A DNA stretch of 64,000 nucleotides from Deinococcus malanensis (GCF_014647655.1 NZ_BMPP01000005.1:124001-188000); one strand, 5' to 3'; shown: positions 9,277 through 20,274, counted from the first letter of the stretch. Numbers and translations: made by a program. The notes: generated from the sequence alone by a model not told the origin.

Positions 9277-9917
9277 CGACACCTTTTCGACAATGCCTAG
9301 CTTCAGCAGGTAGGGGCGGGGACCCTGGCGCTGACCATAACGGCTGTACAGTTCCCGGAGTTCCTGTTCCAGGGCCCGGGCATCGTCAGCACTGAACCAG
9401 ATTTCCGGCTCACACAGGGTAAACAACGGACCCAGTTCGGGATGGTCCGGGGGCAGCAACTGACCTGGACCCAGCGCGGAGAGGAAATCCACTGCGCCGT
9501 CGTTGCGGCGCTGCATGTGACGCCCGTAACTACTCGTGGCCCTCAACCGGGCCCGCGCCACATTGCGGGCGAACTCGGCAGCGCCGGCCCACTCCAATTC
9601 TTCCTGCTGGGCCTCCTGCGTATCGTGGGGGCGAGATCGTAGGGAATGAAATAGCTGGCGGCAGCCGAATGGTAAGTGGGCACCTGACGTCCGGCCCGCC
9701 GGGTCCCTTGTCCATGAACAAGGAAACCGAGAGCCAGCAGACGCTGCACCCGTTTGGACGTGGTGTTGACGCTGACCCCAGTCAACGCCGCCGCGTCGCT
9801 GACGGTGCATTCCTGACCTAGGAAAGCACTGATCAACGGTTGAGAAGCGGGACTGAGCAGAAACGCTGCCAGCGCCGACGAGGTGACCGTTGCGGCGGTC
9901 GGGGGTGCAGCGGGCAT
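9265..9917 (-). pseudogene. Winged-helix transcriptional regulator, frameshifted
   Basis: The first part (from 9917) is a winged HTH: PLISAFLGQECTVSDAAALT followed by GVSVNTTSKRVQRLLALGFL, an ArsR/GntR-like recognition unit. The frame then breaks at a run of five Gs (9627-9631; Cs on the coding strand). Adding one base joins YFIPYDLAP to HDTQEAQQEELEWAGAAE and continues to KLGIVEKVSSAI and a stop at 9265, giving about 217 residues. The continuation in the new frame is full-length and compositionally normal, so the break is either very recent or a sequence error. A perfect palindrome lies just upstream of its start. Confidence 0.7.
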
Positions 9918-9928
9918 GAGGCCAGTCT

Positions 9929-9950
9929 GACATTCTGCTGCTTGAATGTC
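9929..9950. promoter_or_regulatory. Palindromic operator upstream of the winged-helix gene
   Basis: GACATTC (9929-9935) and GAATGTC (9944-9950) form a perfect 7-bp inverted repeat with an 8-bp spacer, 11 bases upstream of the regulator's ATG. The arm spacing suits a dimeric winged-helix protein, so autoregulation is the simplest reading. It also sits upstream of the divergent reading frame at 9990. Confidence 0.55.
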
Positions 9951-10167
9951 GTGCGTGCATTTCCAGCAGCCTGGCCTCAGGCTGCGGCGATGGACGAATC
10001 ACTGACGCGATTACTTCTGGCCGAACAGGAAGCCCGTGCCCGGCGCTGGCGCGAGGAAGCCAGGGTAACCCATGAGCTGAACCGGCCCAGACCGCCAGCG
10101 TCTTGTGCCGTGCGGTCTCTGTTGCGATTGGGGTGTCTGTCGCTGGTGTGGCACCAGACCTGTGCCG

Positions 10168-10182
10168 TAAACTGCCGAGTCT

Positions 10183-10183
<1 letters not shown>
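10168..10183 (+). promoter_or_regulatory. -10 box of dusA
   Basis: TAAACT at 10168-10173, nine bases before the ATG at 10183, with no Shine-Dalgarno sequence between; consistent with a leaderless or near-leaderless transcript. Confidence 0.5.
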
Positions 10184-11223
<1,040 letters not shown>

Positions 11224-11228
11224 GCGCA

Positions 11229-11264
11229 AGAAGGGCGCCAGTCATCCATGACGGGCGCCCTTCT
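11229..11264. terminator. Bidirectional terminator between dusA and the M42 peptidase
   Basis: AGAAGGGCGCC (11229-11239) pairs perfectly with GGCGCCCTTCT (11254-11264) across a 14-base loop, between convergent genes. Confidence 0.75.
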
Positions 11265-11278
11265 GCCTGCTCCTGGCT

Positions 11279-12328
11279 TTACCGCAGGAAACTGCTGCCT
11301 TCCTCCAGGCCGCGTACCCACGCCACGATAATGTCAATGCAGGCTTTGACATCTCTGGCATCGACCATCTCGTTGGGGCTGTGCATGTAGCGGTTGGGAA
11401 TGCTGACCACGGCCCCGGGCACACCTTCACGCGAGAGCATCATGGTGTCCGCGTCCGTGAAAGTCAGGCGGGGGCTGGCCGAGACGCTGTAGGGAATACC
11501 CTCGCGCTCGGCAGCTTCTTTCATCTGCCGGAAAATCACCGGGCTGACCATGGCGCCCACCGTGAGGTTCGCGCCGCTGCCAAACGGCACCACGCCGTAC
11601 TTCTCGGCCTTCACGCCAGGCTGGGTCGTCTCGTGCGTGACATCCACCGCCACGCCGGCGATAGGCCGCATCCGGTGGGCGGCGGTCTTGCTGCCGTACG
11701 AGCCGATCTCCTCCTGGCTGGTGCCCACTGCCACGATGCGGTGCTTCAGGTCCACGTCTTTGAGCGCGCGCAGGGCTTCGAGCACAATGAATCCGCCCAC
11801 CCGGTTGTCCAGCGCCCGGCTGACGATCTTGTTCCCGACCATCACAGTCGGTTGTTCAATCACCGCGACCGTGCCTACCGGAATGCGATTTCGGGCGTCC
11901 TCGGCCGTCATATCTACGTCAATCCACAGATCCTCAAGCTTGCTGGCTTTGCTACGGTCGTCCTCATCCATCACGTGAATGGCTTTTTTGCCGATCACCC
12001 CGATCAGGTCACCCTCCGGGGCAAGCAGGCGCACACGCTGACCGACCAGCACCTGCGGGTCCCAGCCGCCCAGCGGCAGCACATGCAGGAAGCCCTGGTC
12101 GTTCACGTGGCTGACCATCAGGCCGATCTCGTCCAGGTGGCCGGTCAGGATAATCGCCGGGGCACCCTCCGGGCCCAGTTCGGCGTATACGTTGCCGTAG
12201 TGGTCCTCACTGGTCCGGGCAAAGGTGGCGGCTTCTTTGAGCCACACGTCGGCGGCCCGGCGCTCGAAACCGCTGGGTGCGGCCTCGCGCAGCAGGGCAA
12301 ACAGAAAGTCCTGGTTGATTTCGCTCAT
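11279..12328 (-). CDS. M42 family metallopeptidase (aminopeptidase)
   Basis: A 349-residue cytoplasmic metallo-aminopeptidase of the glutamyl-aminopeptidase/FrvX type. Visible are the first metal-ligand motif ILTGHLDEIG, the RALDNRVGG aspartate motif, the catalytic glutamate pair in GTSQEEIGSYG, and the late metal region RYMHSPNEMVD. These proteins form large tetrahedral complexes that trim peptides. TAGACT (12341-12336) stands seven bases before the ATG, so the gene is probably leaderless. It diverges from apaG, whose own -10 box lies about 40 bases away. Confidence 0.92.
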   Translation of the reverse strand: MSEINQDFLFALLREAAPSGFERRAADVWLKEAATFARTSEDHYGNVYAELGPEGAPAIILTGHLDEIGLMVSHVNDQGFLHVLPLGGWDPQVLVGQRVRLLAPEGDLIGVIGKKAIHVMDEDDRSKASKLEDLWIDVDMTAEDARNRIPVGTVAVIEQPTVMVGNKIVSRALDNRVGGFIVLEALRALKDVDLKHRIVAVGTSQEEIGSYGSKTAAHRMRPIAGVAVDVTHETTQPGVKAEKYGVVPFGSGANLTVGAMVSPVIFRQMKEAAEREGIPYSVSASPRLTFTDADTMMLSREGVPGAVVSIPNRYMHSPNEMVDARDVKACIDIIVAWVRGLEEGSSFLR

Positions 12329-12335
12329 TCGCCCG

Positions 12336-12341
12336 AGTCTA
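12336..12341 (-). promoter_or_regulatory. Leaderless -10 box of the M42 peptidase
   Basis: TAGACT on the minus strand (12341-12336), seven bases from the ATG at 12328. Confidence 0.55.
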
Positions 12342-12375
12342 CTGCCGGCTGACTTGCGCCCGTGCAGCCTGCCCG

Positions 12376-12388
12376 TAAACTGGCCGCA
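12376..12388 (+). promoter_or_regulatory. Leaderless -10 box of apaG
   Basis: TAAACT at 12376-12381 with exactly six bases to the ATG at 12388. Confidence 0.6.
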
Positions 12389-12795
12389 TGACCCAGTTTC
12401 CCGACGTCCCTGAGCCGGACAGTCCTGAACCCGACATTCGCGTCAATGTGGAGGTCCAGCATCTGGGCCCGCGAAGCCGTGAGGGCCGTCAGGTGTTCAC
12501 CTATGTCATTCGGATTGAAAACCACAGCGACCAGACCTGGAAGCTGCTTGCCCGGCACTGGGACATCCTGGACGCCACGGGACGCCACACCAGCGTGGAC
12601 GGCGAGGGCGTGGTCGGAGAGCAGCCGGTGCTGCCACCCGGGGGCGCTTTTGTCTACGATTCCTTTGTGACCCTGGAAGCCACGCCGGGGCGCATGAGCG
12701 GGCATTACGTGATGCAGGACGCCTGGGACGTCCGCGCACAGGTACCCATTCCTGCCTTTGTACTGGACGTGCCTGGACGGCGGGTCCTGAACTGA
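12388..12795 (+). CDS. apaG: ApaG-domain protein
   Basis: A 135-residue single-domain protein with the ApaG fibronectin-III-like fold: VFTYVIRIENHSDQTWKLLARHW, then the GEGVVGEQPVLPPGGAFVY block that defines the family, and a PIPAFVLDVP ending (each quoted only as a marker). ApaG is annotated as linked to Co/Mg efflux and nucleotide metabolism, but its biochemical role is unsettled. The first ~17 residues (PEPDSPEPD) are an acidic extension. It stands alone and is followed by a strong hairpin. Confidence 0.93.
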   Translation: MTQFPDVPEPDSPEPDIRVNVEVQHLGPRSREGRQVFTYVIRIENHSDQTWKLLARHWDILDATGRHTSVDGEGVVGEQPVLPPGGAFVYDSFVTLEATPGRMSGHYVMQDAWDVRAQVPIPAFVLDVPGRRVLN

Positions 12796-12967
12796 ACAGG
12801 GGATTCTGACCCGGTTATCGAACATCTCGGAACAGCTTCAGCGGGAAGGCAGGTGATCAGGGCTCTCTGTGGTCTACGTCCAGCTGGTTTGAGGGGCGGG
12901 CACAGTCCTGTTTTTCCCGACTTGCCTCTGCGGCTACCGGCGGTCCCAGGCCATGTACCAACCAAAC

Positions 12968-12996
12968 AGAGAGGGCCCGTTATTCGGGCCCTCTCT
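12968..12996. terminator. Bidirectional terminator between apaG and the S8 peptidase
   Basis: AGAGAGGGCCCG (12968-12979) pairs perfectly with CGGGCCCTCTCT (12985-12996) over a five-base loop, with an A/T-rich flank at 13000-13006. It lies between convergent genes. Confidence 0.75.
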
Positions 12997-13014
12997 ATCT
13001 TAAAAATGCGCTGT

Positions 13015-14229
<1,215 letters not shown>

Positions 14230-14663
14230 CTGAACCTCCGGGTGGGATGCAGAAACTTCATGTGGAACTATGTTTTGCCGACTGGGTGGTTGTAGCACGC
14301 ATGAGAAAAGATTCAATTTCTTGTTGTCTAGGCATCCGAAAAGTGACAAAATTTCCATTCACATGAAAATGTTACGGCGGATGTTAATTGCAAATGTTAA
14401 GTCAGCGTTTGAAGACAGTGAGGACCCTTCCCTGGTCTTTCTATTTATCCAGAGCAATGCAAGAGCTTTGTCAGGCCGGGTGAAGTAGGCGCTGCCGGGC
14501 TGGGTGTGAAGTTCCGGTGAAGGCGGCGACGGTCCAGCCATCTGTGACAGATCAGCAGCGTGTCAAGGAAGTGGCTGAGCTTCTCTACCTGGAAGGCTGC
14601 CAGGCATAGAGCTCTGGTCGGGCTCAGGACACGGATTCGGCTGGAAGCAGCCAGATAGGAAAA
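14230..14663. other. AT-rich intergenic region
   Basis: About 430 bases upstream of the protease, with 14300-14420 clearly richer in A/T than the surroundings. It holds the protease promoter; otherwise I see no gene, RNA or strong hairpin. Confidence 0.45.
14289..14316 (-). promoter_or_regulatory. Candidate promoter of the S8 peptidase
   Basis: On the minus strand TTGAAT (14316-14311), a 16-bp spacer and TACAAC (14294-14289), about 60 bases before the start codon; here a leader with ribosome-binding site is present. Confidence 0.4.
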
Positions 14664-16427
14664 TCAGGCCTGGGGCATCTCGGCTTCGACCAGCGTGCCG
14701 TGGTCCGGCGAGGACAGGACCCGGTAATGGCCCCCGCGCGCTTCGACCCTTTCGCGCATCTGCAGCAGGCCCAGCCCGCCAGCGCTGCTGACCCGGCCGC
14801 TGATCTGCTCAAGGTTGAAGCCCACGCCGTTGTCCTGAACCCGCAGGGTCAGGTGGGCTCCGCCGTGGAGGCTGACCCGTACCTCGCTGGCCTGGGCGTG
14901 TTTGGCCACGTTGTTGAGGCTCTCCTGAAGCAGCCGGAAGACCACCGCCTCGTCGCTGGGCGACAGATGAACGTCTCCGGTCACGGTCAGGGTGGCTCTG
15001 AGGCTGTTCTGCTCGCCGAAGTCCTCGACATAACGGCGCACGGTTTCCAGCAGGCCGTAGCGTTCCAGATCAATAGGACGCAGCGCAAAGATGCTGCGCC
15101 TGACCTCGCGGATCTGCTCGCGCAGCAACGCGGAGGCTGCACGGACCTCCGCCTCGGCCTGCACGGGGTCGCGGTGCATCTGGCGGGTGACGATGTCCAG
15201 CTTCAGCGCCGCAAAAGCCAGCGACTGCGCCACGCTGTCGTGAATTTCACGGGCGATCCGGGCGCGCTCGTCGCTGATGGCCAGTTCCTCGGAATACACG
15301 TGGGCACGTGCGTTGCGCACTGCGAGGGTGGCCTGCCCTGCCATCAGGGCCAGCAGCGGGACCCGCGCCTCGTCAAACGCCTGGTTCTGGCCGTCTCCGA
15401 GCATCAGGACGCCGACCAGTCCGTCCTCGTCGCGCATGGGCAGCCCCAGGACGCGCTGGGCTTCGGGAAACACCTCCGACGCCTCGGTGCCTTCGGCCAG
15501 CAGCGGCGTGCCAGCACTGGCCACGCGCTGCGCGAAGGTGGGTGCCGGGTTGCCGCCGCCGGACTCACCCCGGCGGTCCTGGGCGTACTCCAGCCGCAGG
15601 ACGCCGTCCTGGTCGCTCAGATACACCGCGCGGGCCTCAGTGCCCAGCCGCTCGGCCATGATGCGGGTGACCCTGGAAAGTAGCCGGCGCATGTTGCGCT
15701 CGGCACGGATGCTCTGGTCCACGCTGTAGAGCGTCATCAGGTCCAGGGTGCGCTGACGCGCGGCCTCGACTCCATTGGCCACCTCGGCCGCCAGGGCGTG
15801 GGCCAGCGCTTCGGTCTCCGGGGCGGGCGGCAGCTCGAAATGTAGTGCCAGGGCGCCGCCCCCGGGAATGCTGACCGTCAGGGGGTGCAGCTCGGCCCCA
15901 GGGGTGGCCAGCAGCGTCTGGCCGCGTGCGGTGCCGCTCAGCCCTCCCGGGACGCTCAGGGTGGCGTGGGTCGCGCCGGTCACGCGCACCGCGCCGCGCG
16001 CCGCCACTTCCACCACCGCGCCCATGTCGGGGGCGTCGGTCAGGTCACGCATCAGTTCCTGCACGGCCCGCAGCCGCTCATGCGAGGCGGAGAGTTGCCC
16101 ATACAGCACCCGCAGTTCCCGCTCGGCGCGTTCCCGGGCGCGGGTGCCCTCCGCGATCCATTCCACACTGAAAAACGTCACGGCAGGCCCCAGAAGGCCG
16201 TAAAAAAGCAGGTGCGCCCAGATCTCCAGGGTCTGGTCCCGCAACTGCAGGATCAGGGCCTCGACCACCACGACCACCAGCAGAATCAGGGGCGGCAGGA
16301 CATTGCGCACCAGCCGCACGCGGTCCGACAGCTGGCCTCCCGCCGGGGCAGGCGGGGGCGTGACGGGCAACGCGGCGGGCAGGGCAGGGGACTCGGGCAC
16401 CCCCCCAGCATACGGAGCGCGGCTCAT
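14664..16427 (-). CDS. Sensor histidine kinase (NarL/DesK type, HisKA_3) with GAF domain
   Basis: About 587 residues. Two transmembrane helices near the N-terminus (LPPLILLVVVVVEALIL and HLLFYGLLGPAVTFFSV), a coiled linker, a GAF-like sensor region around residues 240-400, then the HisKA_3 phosphoacceptor box RIAREIHDSVAQSL and an HATPase with ESLNNVAKHA, VQDNGVGF and GGLGLLQMRERVE. Such kinases phosphorylate LuxR-type response regulators, but none is adjacent, so it is an orphan here. The ATG at 16427 is preferred; an in-frame GTG 21 bases upstream is possible. It follows the methyltransferase gene by about 43 bases on the same strand. Confidence 0.9.
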   Translation of the reverse strand: MSRAPYAGGVPESPALPAALPVTPPPAPAGGQLSDRVRLVRNVLPPLILLVVVVVEALILQLRDQTLEIWAHLLFYGLLGPAVTFFSVEWIAEGTRARERAERELRVLYGQLSASHERLRAVQELMRDLTDAPDMGAVVEVAARGAVRVTGATHATLSVPGGLSGTARGQTLLATPGAELHPLTVSIPGGGALALHFELPPAPETEALAHALAAEVANGVEAARQRTLDLMTLYSVDQSIRAERNMRRLLSRVTRIMAERLGTEARAVYLSDQDGVLRLEYAQDRRGESGGGNPAPTFAQRVASAGTPLLAEGTEASEVFPEAQRVLGLPMRDEDGLVGVLMLGDGQNQAFDEARVPLLALMAGQATLAVRNARAHVYSEELAISDERARIAREIHDSVAQSLAFAALKLDIVTRQMHRDPVQAEAEVRAASALLREQIREVRRSIFALRPIDLERYGLLETVRRYVEDFGEQNSLRATLTVTGDVHLSPSDEAVVFRLLQESLNNVAKHAQASEVRVSLHGGAHLTLRVQDNGVGFNLEQISGRVSSAGGLGLLQMRERVEARGGHYRVLSSPDHGTLVEAEMPQA

Positions 16428-16470
16428 CAGCGCCGTCACACCTCTCACAGCGTGGACACGGACACCTGCT

Positions 16471-17229
16471 TCAGTCCTCGTGTGCAGGTGCGGCGTCGGC
16501 AGCCCCGGAGCGCGCCGCCGTGGTGCCCCGCGCAGCGGCGTCTTCCACCTTCCACCTGACCTGCCGCAGAAAGCCGCGGAACAGTCGGCTCTCCGCGCTG
16601 CTCATCAGGCCGCGGTCCAGCAGGGCGCGCCACAGGCGCAGGGTGTGCCGGGCCCGCACCGCGTCGGTGTAGCCGATCAGGTGCATGGTTTCCTGAAGGT
16701 GGCCATACATGGCTTCCATTTCCTCACGGGTGGCGGTCTTGCGGCTGATCGGCGGGGGTTCGTCCTGACCCTGCAGGAACTCGTAGCAGACCAGCAGCAC
16801 GGCCTGCGAGAGGTTCAGGCTGGCGTAGTCACCGGTCGGAATGCGGACCGTGACCTGGCACTGCTCCAGGTCGCTGTTGATCAGGCCGGTTTCCTCGGGG
16901 CCGAACACCAGGGCGGGCGCCGCCGCCTGCCGTACCAGCGGCCGGACCAGCGCAGGATGCCGCGGGGCGGGCAGGTCGGCGCGCAGGCGGGCGCTGGTTC
17001 CCACGCTGAGGTCGCGGTCGCTCAGGGCCTCGCGCAGCGTGGGAAACACCCGGGCGCCCCGCAGCAGGTCGGCGGCGTGCACAGCCATGGCCAGCGCCTG
17101 CGAATCCAGATAGTCGCAGCGTGGGGCCACGATACGCAGATCGCTGGCCCCCATGTTCAGCATGGCGCGCGCTGCTGCCCCCACATTGCCGGGCGTTTTC
17201 GGAGAGACCAGGACCACCGCGAGATTCAC
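16471..17229 (-). CDS. TrmJ/SpoU-like RNA methyltransferase
   Basis: A 252-residue SPOUT enzyme that puts 2'-O-methyl groups on RNA, most like the TrmJ/LasT branch. Motif 1 is VSPKTPGNVGAAARAMLNMG, motif 2 ALVFGPEETGL and motif 3 YASLNLSQAVLLVCYEF, which form the knotted SAM site. The C-terminal ~90 residues resemble the TrmJ dimer extension. The true start is taken as GTG at 17229 (VNLAVVLV), because TAGGAT lies seven bases before it; the longer frame from 17265 would start inside that promoter. tRNA position 32 is the usual TrmJ target. Confidence 0.88.
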   Translation of the reverse strand: MNLAVVLVSPKTPGNVGAAARAMLNMGASDLRIVAPRCDYLDSQALAMAVHAADLLRGARVFPTLREALSDRDLSVGTSARLRADLPAPRHPALVRPLVRQAAAPALVFGPEETGLINSDLEQCQVTVRIPTGDYASLNLSQAVLLVCYEFLQGQDEPPPISRKTATREEMEAMYGHLQETMHLIGYTDAVRARHTLRLWRALLDRGLMSSAESRLFRGFLRQVRWKVEDAAARGTTAARSGAADAAPAHED

Positions 17230-17236
17230 GTACCTG

Positions 17237-17242
17237 ATCCTA
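17237..17242 (-). promoter_or_regulatory. Leaderless -10 box of the RNA methyltransferase
   Basis: TAGGAT on the minus strand (17242-17237), seven bases before the GTG start at 17229. It decides the start codon of the gene. Confidence 0.6.
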
Positions 17243-17264
17243 TCCTGCCCGGCGCCAGGAGCCA

Positions 17265-18086
17265 TCAGCCTGCAGCGTAGATGGGATTTTCAATTTCCAC
17301 GCCCAGTCCCAGCTGCAGATCTGCGGCCAGTTCCTCTGCCGTGTCTCCCCAGCTCTCGACGCTGACGTGCTCGAAGCCCCGGTCGCGGGCCAAAGCGCAG
17401 ACCCCCAGCAGCAGCGCCGCACGCAGGCTGGTCGCGCGCAGGTCCTGACGAACCCCTGGCGCGTCGATGCGCACGTACCCTTCTTCCGGCGCGGCGCGGC
17501 AGATTCCGGCGGCGTGGCCCTGTTCGTCCAGCGCAATCAGGCTGAGGGTGGGGTCAAAGCCACCGGCGTCGTCCGCAGCCGCCTGAGGGATCACGGCGTG
17601 GTGACCGATCCGGTCCTCGTACGTGCCCAGGGCGTCCAGGCGGATGGCGATATCCGGCACCTCGGACAGGGAGTGCAGCGTCAGGCCGCCGGGCAGCGCA
17701 GCAGCTTCCTGTGGGGTGGGGCCGGCCAGCAGGCGGTAGGCAGCCACCTCGCGGTAACCAGCGGCCTCCAGCGCCCGGGCACTCAGCATGCCGCCGTCCG
17801 CGAAAGCGTAGACCGGCCCCCCGTCCTGCCGGGCCTGCAGGGCCAGGGCCGAGGCGACCTGCAGGGCGTGCAGGCCGAACAGCGCCCCGCCCACCACCTC
17901 CGAGCCGTGAGCCGGGCTGGGACGCAGCCCCACCGCTCCCAAGACCTCGCCTTCTTCTCCGTGGGCGATCCAGGCGGCTTCAAGTTCATCTGCCATCCAG
18001 GCCACTGCCTCCTGAGGCGCGCCGTACAGGGCGGCAAAGACGGGAGGAAGCTCCTCGGGACGGACAGGGGAGAGGGTGAACGTCAC
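17265..18086 (-). CDS. GNAT-type acetyltransferase-like protein
   Basis: A 273-residue protein with two GNAT-like halves. The first holds VLGAVGLRPSP and ARALEAAGYREVAAYRL; the second holds LIALDEQGHAAGICRAAPEE, YVRIDAPGVRQDLR and ALARDRGFEHVSVESWGD. These match GNAT strands and the acetyl-CoA loop, although a canonical Q/RxxGxG/A is not sharp, so activity is uncertain. It starts with GTG at 18086, six bases after TAGGCT (18098-18093), a leaderless arrangement. It lies 35 bases ahead of the methyltransferase gene, which has its own promoter. Confidence 0.7.
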   Translation of the reverse strand: MTFTLSPVRPEELPPVFAALYGAPQEAVAWMADELEAAWIAHGEEGEVLGAVGLRPSPAHGSEVVGGALFGLHALQVASALALQARQDGGPVYAFADGGMLSARALEAAGYREVAAYRLLAGPTPQEAAALPGGLTLHSLSEVPDIAIRLDALGTYEDRIGHHAVIPQAAADDAGGFDPTLSLIALDEQGHAAGICRAAPEEGYVRIDAPGVRQDLRATSLRAALLLGVCALARDRGFEHVSVESWGDTAEELAADLQLGLGVEIENPIYAAG

Positions 18087-18092
18087 TCCCGG

Positions 18093-18098
18093 AGCCTA
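18093..18098 (-). promoter_or_regulatory. Leaderless -10 box of the GNAT-like gene
   Basis: TAGGCT on the minus strand, six bases before the GTG start. Confidence 0.55.
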
Positions 18099-18182
18099 GC
18101 AGGGGCCTTGGAGGAACAGGAGTATTGCGGCGCCGGCAGAGACGCCTTCACTCCCAGGACTACATCAGGAGAGATATTCCTC

Positions 18183-18211
18183 TTGACAATAGTCGTGATC
18201 ACGAGTAAGCT
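18183..18211 (+). promoter_or_regulatory. Strong promoter with embedded MarR operator
   Basis: TTGACA (18183-18188) and TAAGCT (18206-18211) are separated by 17 bp, close to consensus. The spacer contains the perfect 12-bp palindrome TCGTGATCACGA (18193-18204). A dimeric MarR protein bound there would block RNA polymerase, so this is the likely autoregulatory operator of the gene that follows. Confidence 0.7.
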
Positions 18212-18246
18212 GTACCCAGCTCGATCTGATCCTCAGGAGACCTGTC

Positions 18247-18712
18247 ATGCCCACGCCTTCGGTTCCCCAACAGTCCAGCTCTTCTACCCGCCTGGAGCAC
18301 GAGGAGTATCTGGCGTTGCAACTTCTGGCCACGCGCATGCGTGACGAGTCAGAGGTGATGCTGAAAGCCGCGGGGCTCAGCATCACCCAGTTCAACGTGT
18401 TGCGCATTCTGCGCGGTTCCGGCGAGCAGGGCCTGACCTGTGGGGAGATTGGCGCGCGGCTGATCAACAAGGACCCCGATGTCACCCGGCTGCTTGACCG
18501 TATGGAAAAACAGGAGCTGGTTGAGCGTTTGCGCAGCGATCACGACCGGCGCGTGGTCCACCCGTATCTCCGGGAAGGGCCTGCGTGTGGTTGGGGAGCT
18601 TGACGATCCCCTGGAAGAACTGCATCACCGTCAGTTCGGTCACCTGGGTGCGCAGCGCCTGCAACAGCTGCTGGACCTTCTGGCCGAGGCGTCTGCTCCA
18701 GGCCAGGTATAG
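18247..18712 (+). pseudogene. MarR-family regulator, frameshifted
   Basis: N-terminal 100 residues are a good MarR protein: SITQFNVLRILRGSGEQGLT, then EIGARLINKDPDVTRLLDRME and RSDHDRRVV. The frame breaks near 18557-18563 and the family's usual continuation (TRISGKGLRVVGELDDPLEE to SAPGQV) appears in the next frame, ending at 18712. A loss of two bases (AC in an ACAC-like context) or a gain of one C would explain it. Restored length is about 154 residues. GGAG precedes the ATG. It resembles MhqR/YodB-type repressors of quinone-response operons, judged by the genes downstream. Confidence 0.75.
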
Positions 18713-18739
18713 ATATTCATTCTTGAAGGCTCACTTCGC

Positions 18740-18754
18740 TGAACTATCTGTTCA
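18740..18754. promoter_or_regulatory. Inverted repeat upstream of doxX
   Basis: TGAAC (18740-18744) and GTTCA (18750-18754) around TATCT, about 46 bases before the doxX start. Possible second regulator-binding site or part of an internal promoter; short, so tentative. Confidence 0.3.
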
Positions 18755-18800
18755 AACAGCAATCGTTCCCTCGACAATCATCTCAAGCAAGGAGACACCC

Positions 18801-19232
18801 ATGACCACCCGGACCACTGCTTCCCTTCCGACTGCCCACCGTATCGACCTCGCACTGGCGCTGCTGCGGGTGGCGATTGGCGCGATCTTTATCGCCCACG
18901 GCTTCCAGAAATTCTTTCTTTACACCTTGCCTGGAACCACGCAGGCCTTTACCCAGATGGGCGTACCGCTTCCCGGGCTGGTCGCGCCTCTGGTGGCCAC
19001 GCTGGAACTTCTGGGTGGTGTGGCCCTGGTCGCCGGGCTCCTGACCCGGCCTGTCGCAGGGCTGCTGGCCCTGGTAATGCTGAGTGCCCTGGTACTTGTG
19101 CACCTGCCCGCCGGCTTTCTGGGCGCGGGCGGCATGGAATTCCCCCTCGCCCTGGTGGCGGCAACGGTGGCCCTCGCGCTGAGTGGCGCGGGCCGCTACG
19201 CTCTGGACCACGTGCTCGCCCGTCACCAGTAA
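18801..19232 (+). CDS. DoxX-family membrane protein
   Basis: A 143-residue integral membrane protein with four predicted helices (for example VAIGAIFIAHGFQKFF, LVATLELLGGVALVAGLL, ALVMLSALVLVHLPAGF and LALVAATVALALSGAG). The FIAHGFQKF and ATLELLGG motifs are DoxX/CatD marks. DoxX proteins work with quinone or thiol oxidoreduction and in B. subtilis CatD pairs with the dioxygenase CatE. The ATG at 18801 has AAGGAG at a good distance. It sits between the MarR regulator and the VOC gene. Confidence 0.9.
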   Translation: MTTRTTASLPTAHRIDLALALLRVAIGAIFIAHGFQKFFLYTLPGTTQAFTQMGVPLPGLVAPLVATLELLGGVALVAGLLTRPVAGLLALVMLSALVLVHLPAGFLGAGGMEFPLALVAATVALALSGAGRYALDHVLARHQ

Positions 19233-19304
19233 CCTGCCGTCACTGCCCCACGCCCAGGGAAGAACGCTCAACTCGTCCCGCCCCGTGCACCGGAGGTCCG
19301 CCAT

Positions 19305-20201
19305 ATGACGCAGCCTCAGCTTTCCCTTCCTCCTGATCGCCTTCCCAAACAGCTGACCCTGGGCCCAGTCGACCTCAGTGTGAGTGACCTGGAACGAAGC
19401 GTCGCCTTTTACCAGCAGGTGCTGGGCATGGCGGTCCTTGAACAGCAGCCCGGAACGGCCACGCTCGGTGCTGGTGCCCTGCCGCTGCTACAACTCACCG
19501 GCCGCCCCGGAGCGCGACCTGCGCCTGCAGGCTCAAGCGGCCTGTATCACTTCGCGGTGCTGCTGCCCACCCGCGCCGACCTGGGCCGCTGGGTGCGGCA
19601 CGTCGCCAAGCTGGGCCTGCGCGTTGGGCAGAGCGACCATCTGGTCAGCGAGGCTTTTTATCTCAGTGACCCGGATGGTCATGGCATCGAGGTCTACCGC
19701 GACCGCCCCCGCAGCGAGTGGCAGTGGGACCTGGATCAGGTCCGGATGGCCAGCGATCCTATCGATATTCCGGGGCTGCTTTCGGAGCCCGGGGCCGAGC
19801 GGCCGTTCGACGGGCTACCTGACGGCACCGTAATGGGCCATGTTCACCTGCGCGTGGGCGACCTTGCCGCCACGGAATCTTTTTACCGGCAGGTGCTGGG
19901 TTTTGACGTCGTGGCCCGCTGGCCCGGCGCCCTGTTCATCTCAGTCGGTGGGTACCACCATCACCTTGGCCTGAATACCTGGCAGAGCGAAGGAGGGGCG
20001 CCCGCCCCGGAAGGCAGCGCCCGGCTGGAGGGCATGCACCTTCAGCTGCTTGCCGCTTCCGATCTGGAGCATCTAGCGCAGCGGCTGCAGGCGGCCGGCG
20101 TAGCTTTTACGCAGAGGGCTGACGGTCTCGAGGTGCGTGACCCGTCGGCGAACCGCCTGAGCTTTGCGGTAGGGAACTTCACAGGAACAGGCGGCGGGTG
20201 A
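19305..20201 (+). CDS. VOC-family ring-cleavage dioxygenase-like protein
   Basis: A 298-residue protein with two tandem vicinal-oxygen-chelate modules. Module 1: LGPVDLSVSDLERSVAFYQ, HFAVLLPT and DPDGHGIEVYRDRP (Glu ligand). Module 2: GHVHLRVGDLAATESFYRQ, with the HHHLGLNTW segment. This is the layout of CatE/MhqO/MhqE-type extradiol dioxygenases that open (methyl)hydroquinone or catechol rings using Fe(II) or Mn(II). GGAGG lies eight bases before the ATG. The adjoining DoxX, MarR and carboxylesterase genes support a role in quinone or aldehyde detoxification. Confidence 0.85.
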   Translation: MTQPQLSLPPDRLPKQLTLGPVDLSVSDLERSVAFYQQVLGMAVLEQQPGTATLGAGALPLLQLTGRPGARPAPAGSSGLYHFAVLLPTRADLGRWVRHVAKLGLRVGQSDHLVSEAFYLSDPDGHGIEVYRDRPRSEWQWDLDQVRMASDPIDIPGLLSEPGAERPFDGLPDGTVMGHVHLRVGDLAATESFYRQVLGFDVVARWPGALFISVGGYHHHLGLNTWQSEGGAPAPEGSARLEGMHLQLLAASDLEHLAQRLQAAGVAFTQRADGLEVRDPSANRLSFAVGNFTGTGGG

Positions 20202-20274
20202 CGGCCAGGCGCGGAGGAGCGGAGCTGACCACCACTGTTCACCCACCTCAGAGCCGGGGGCCTGCCCGGCTCTG

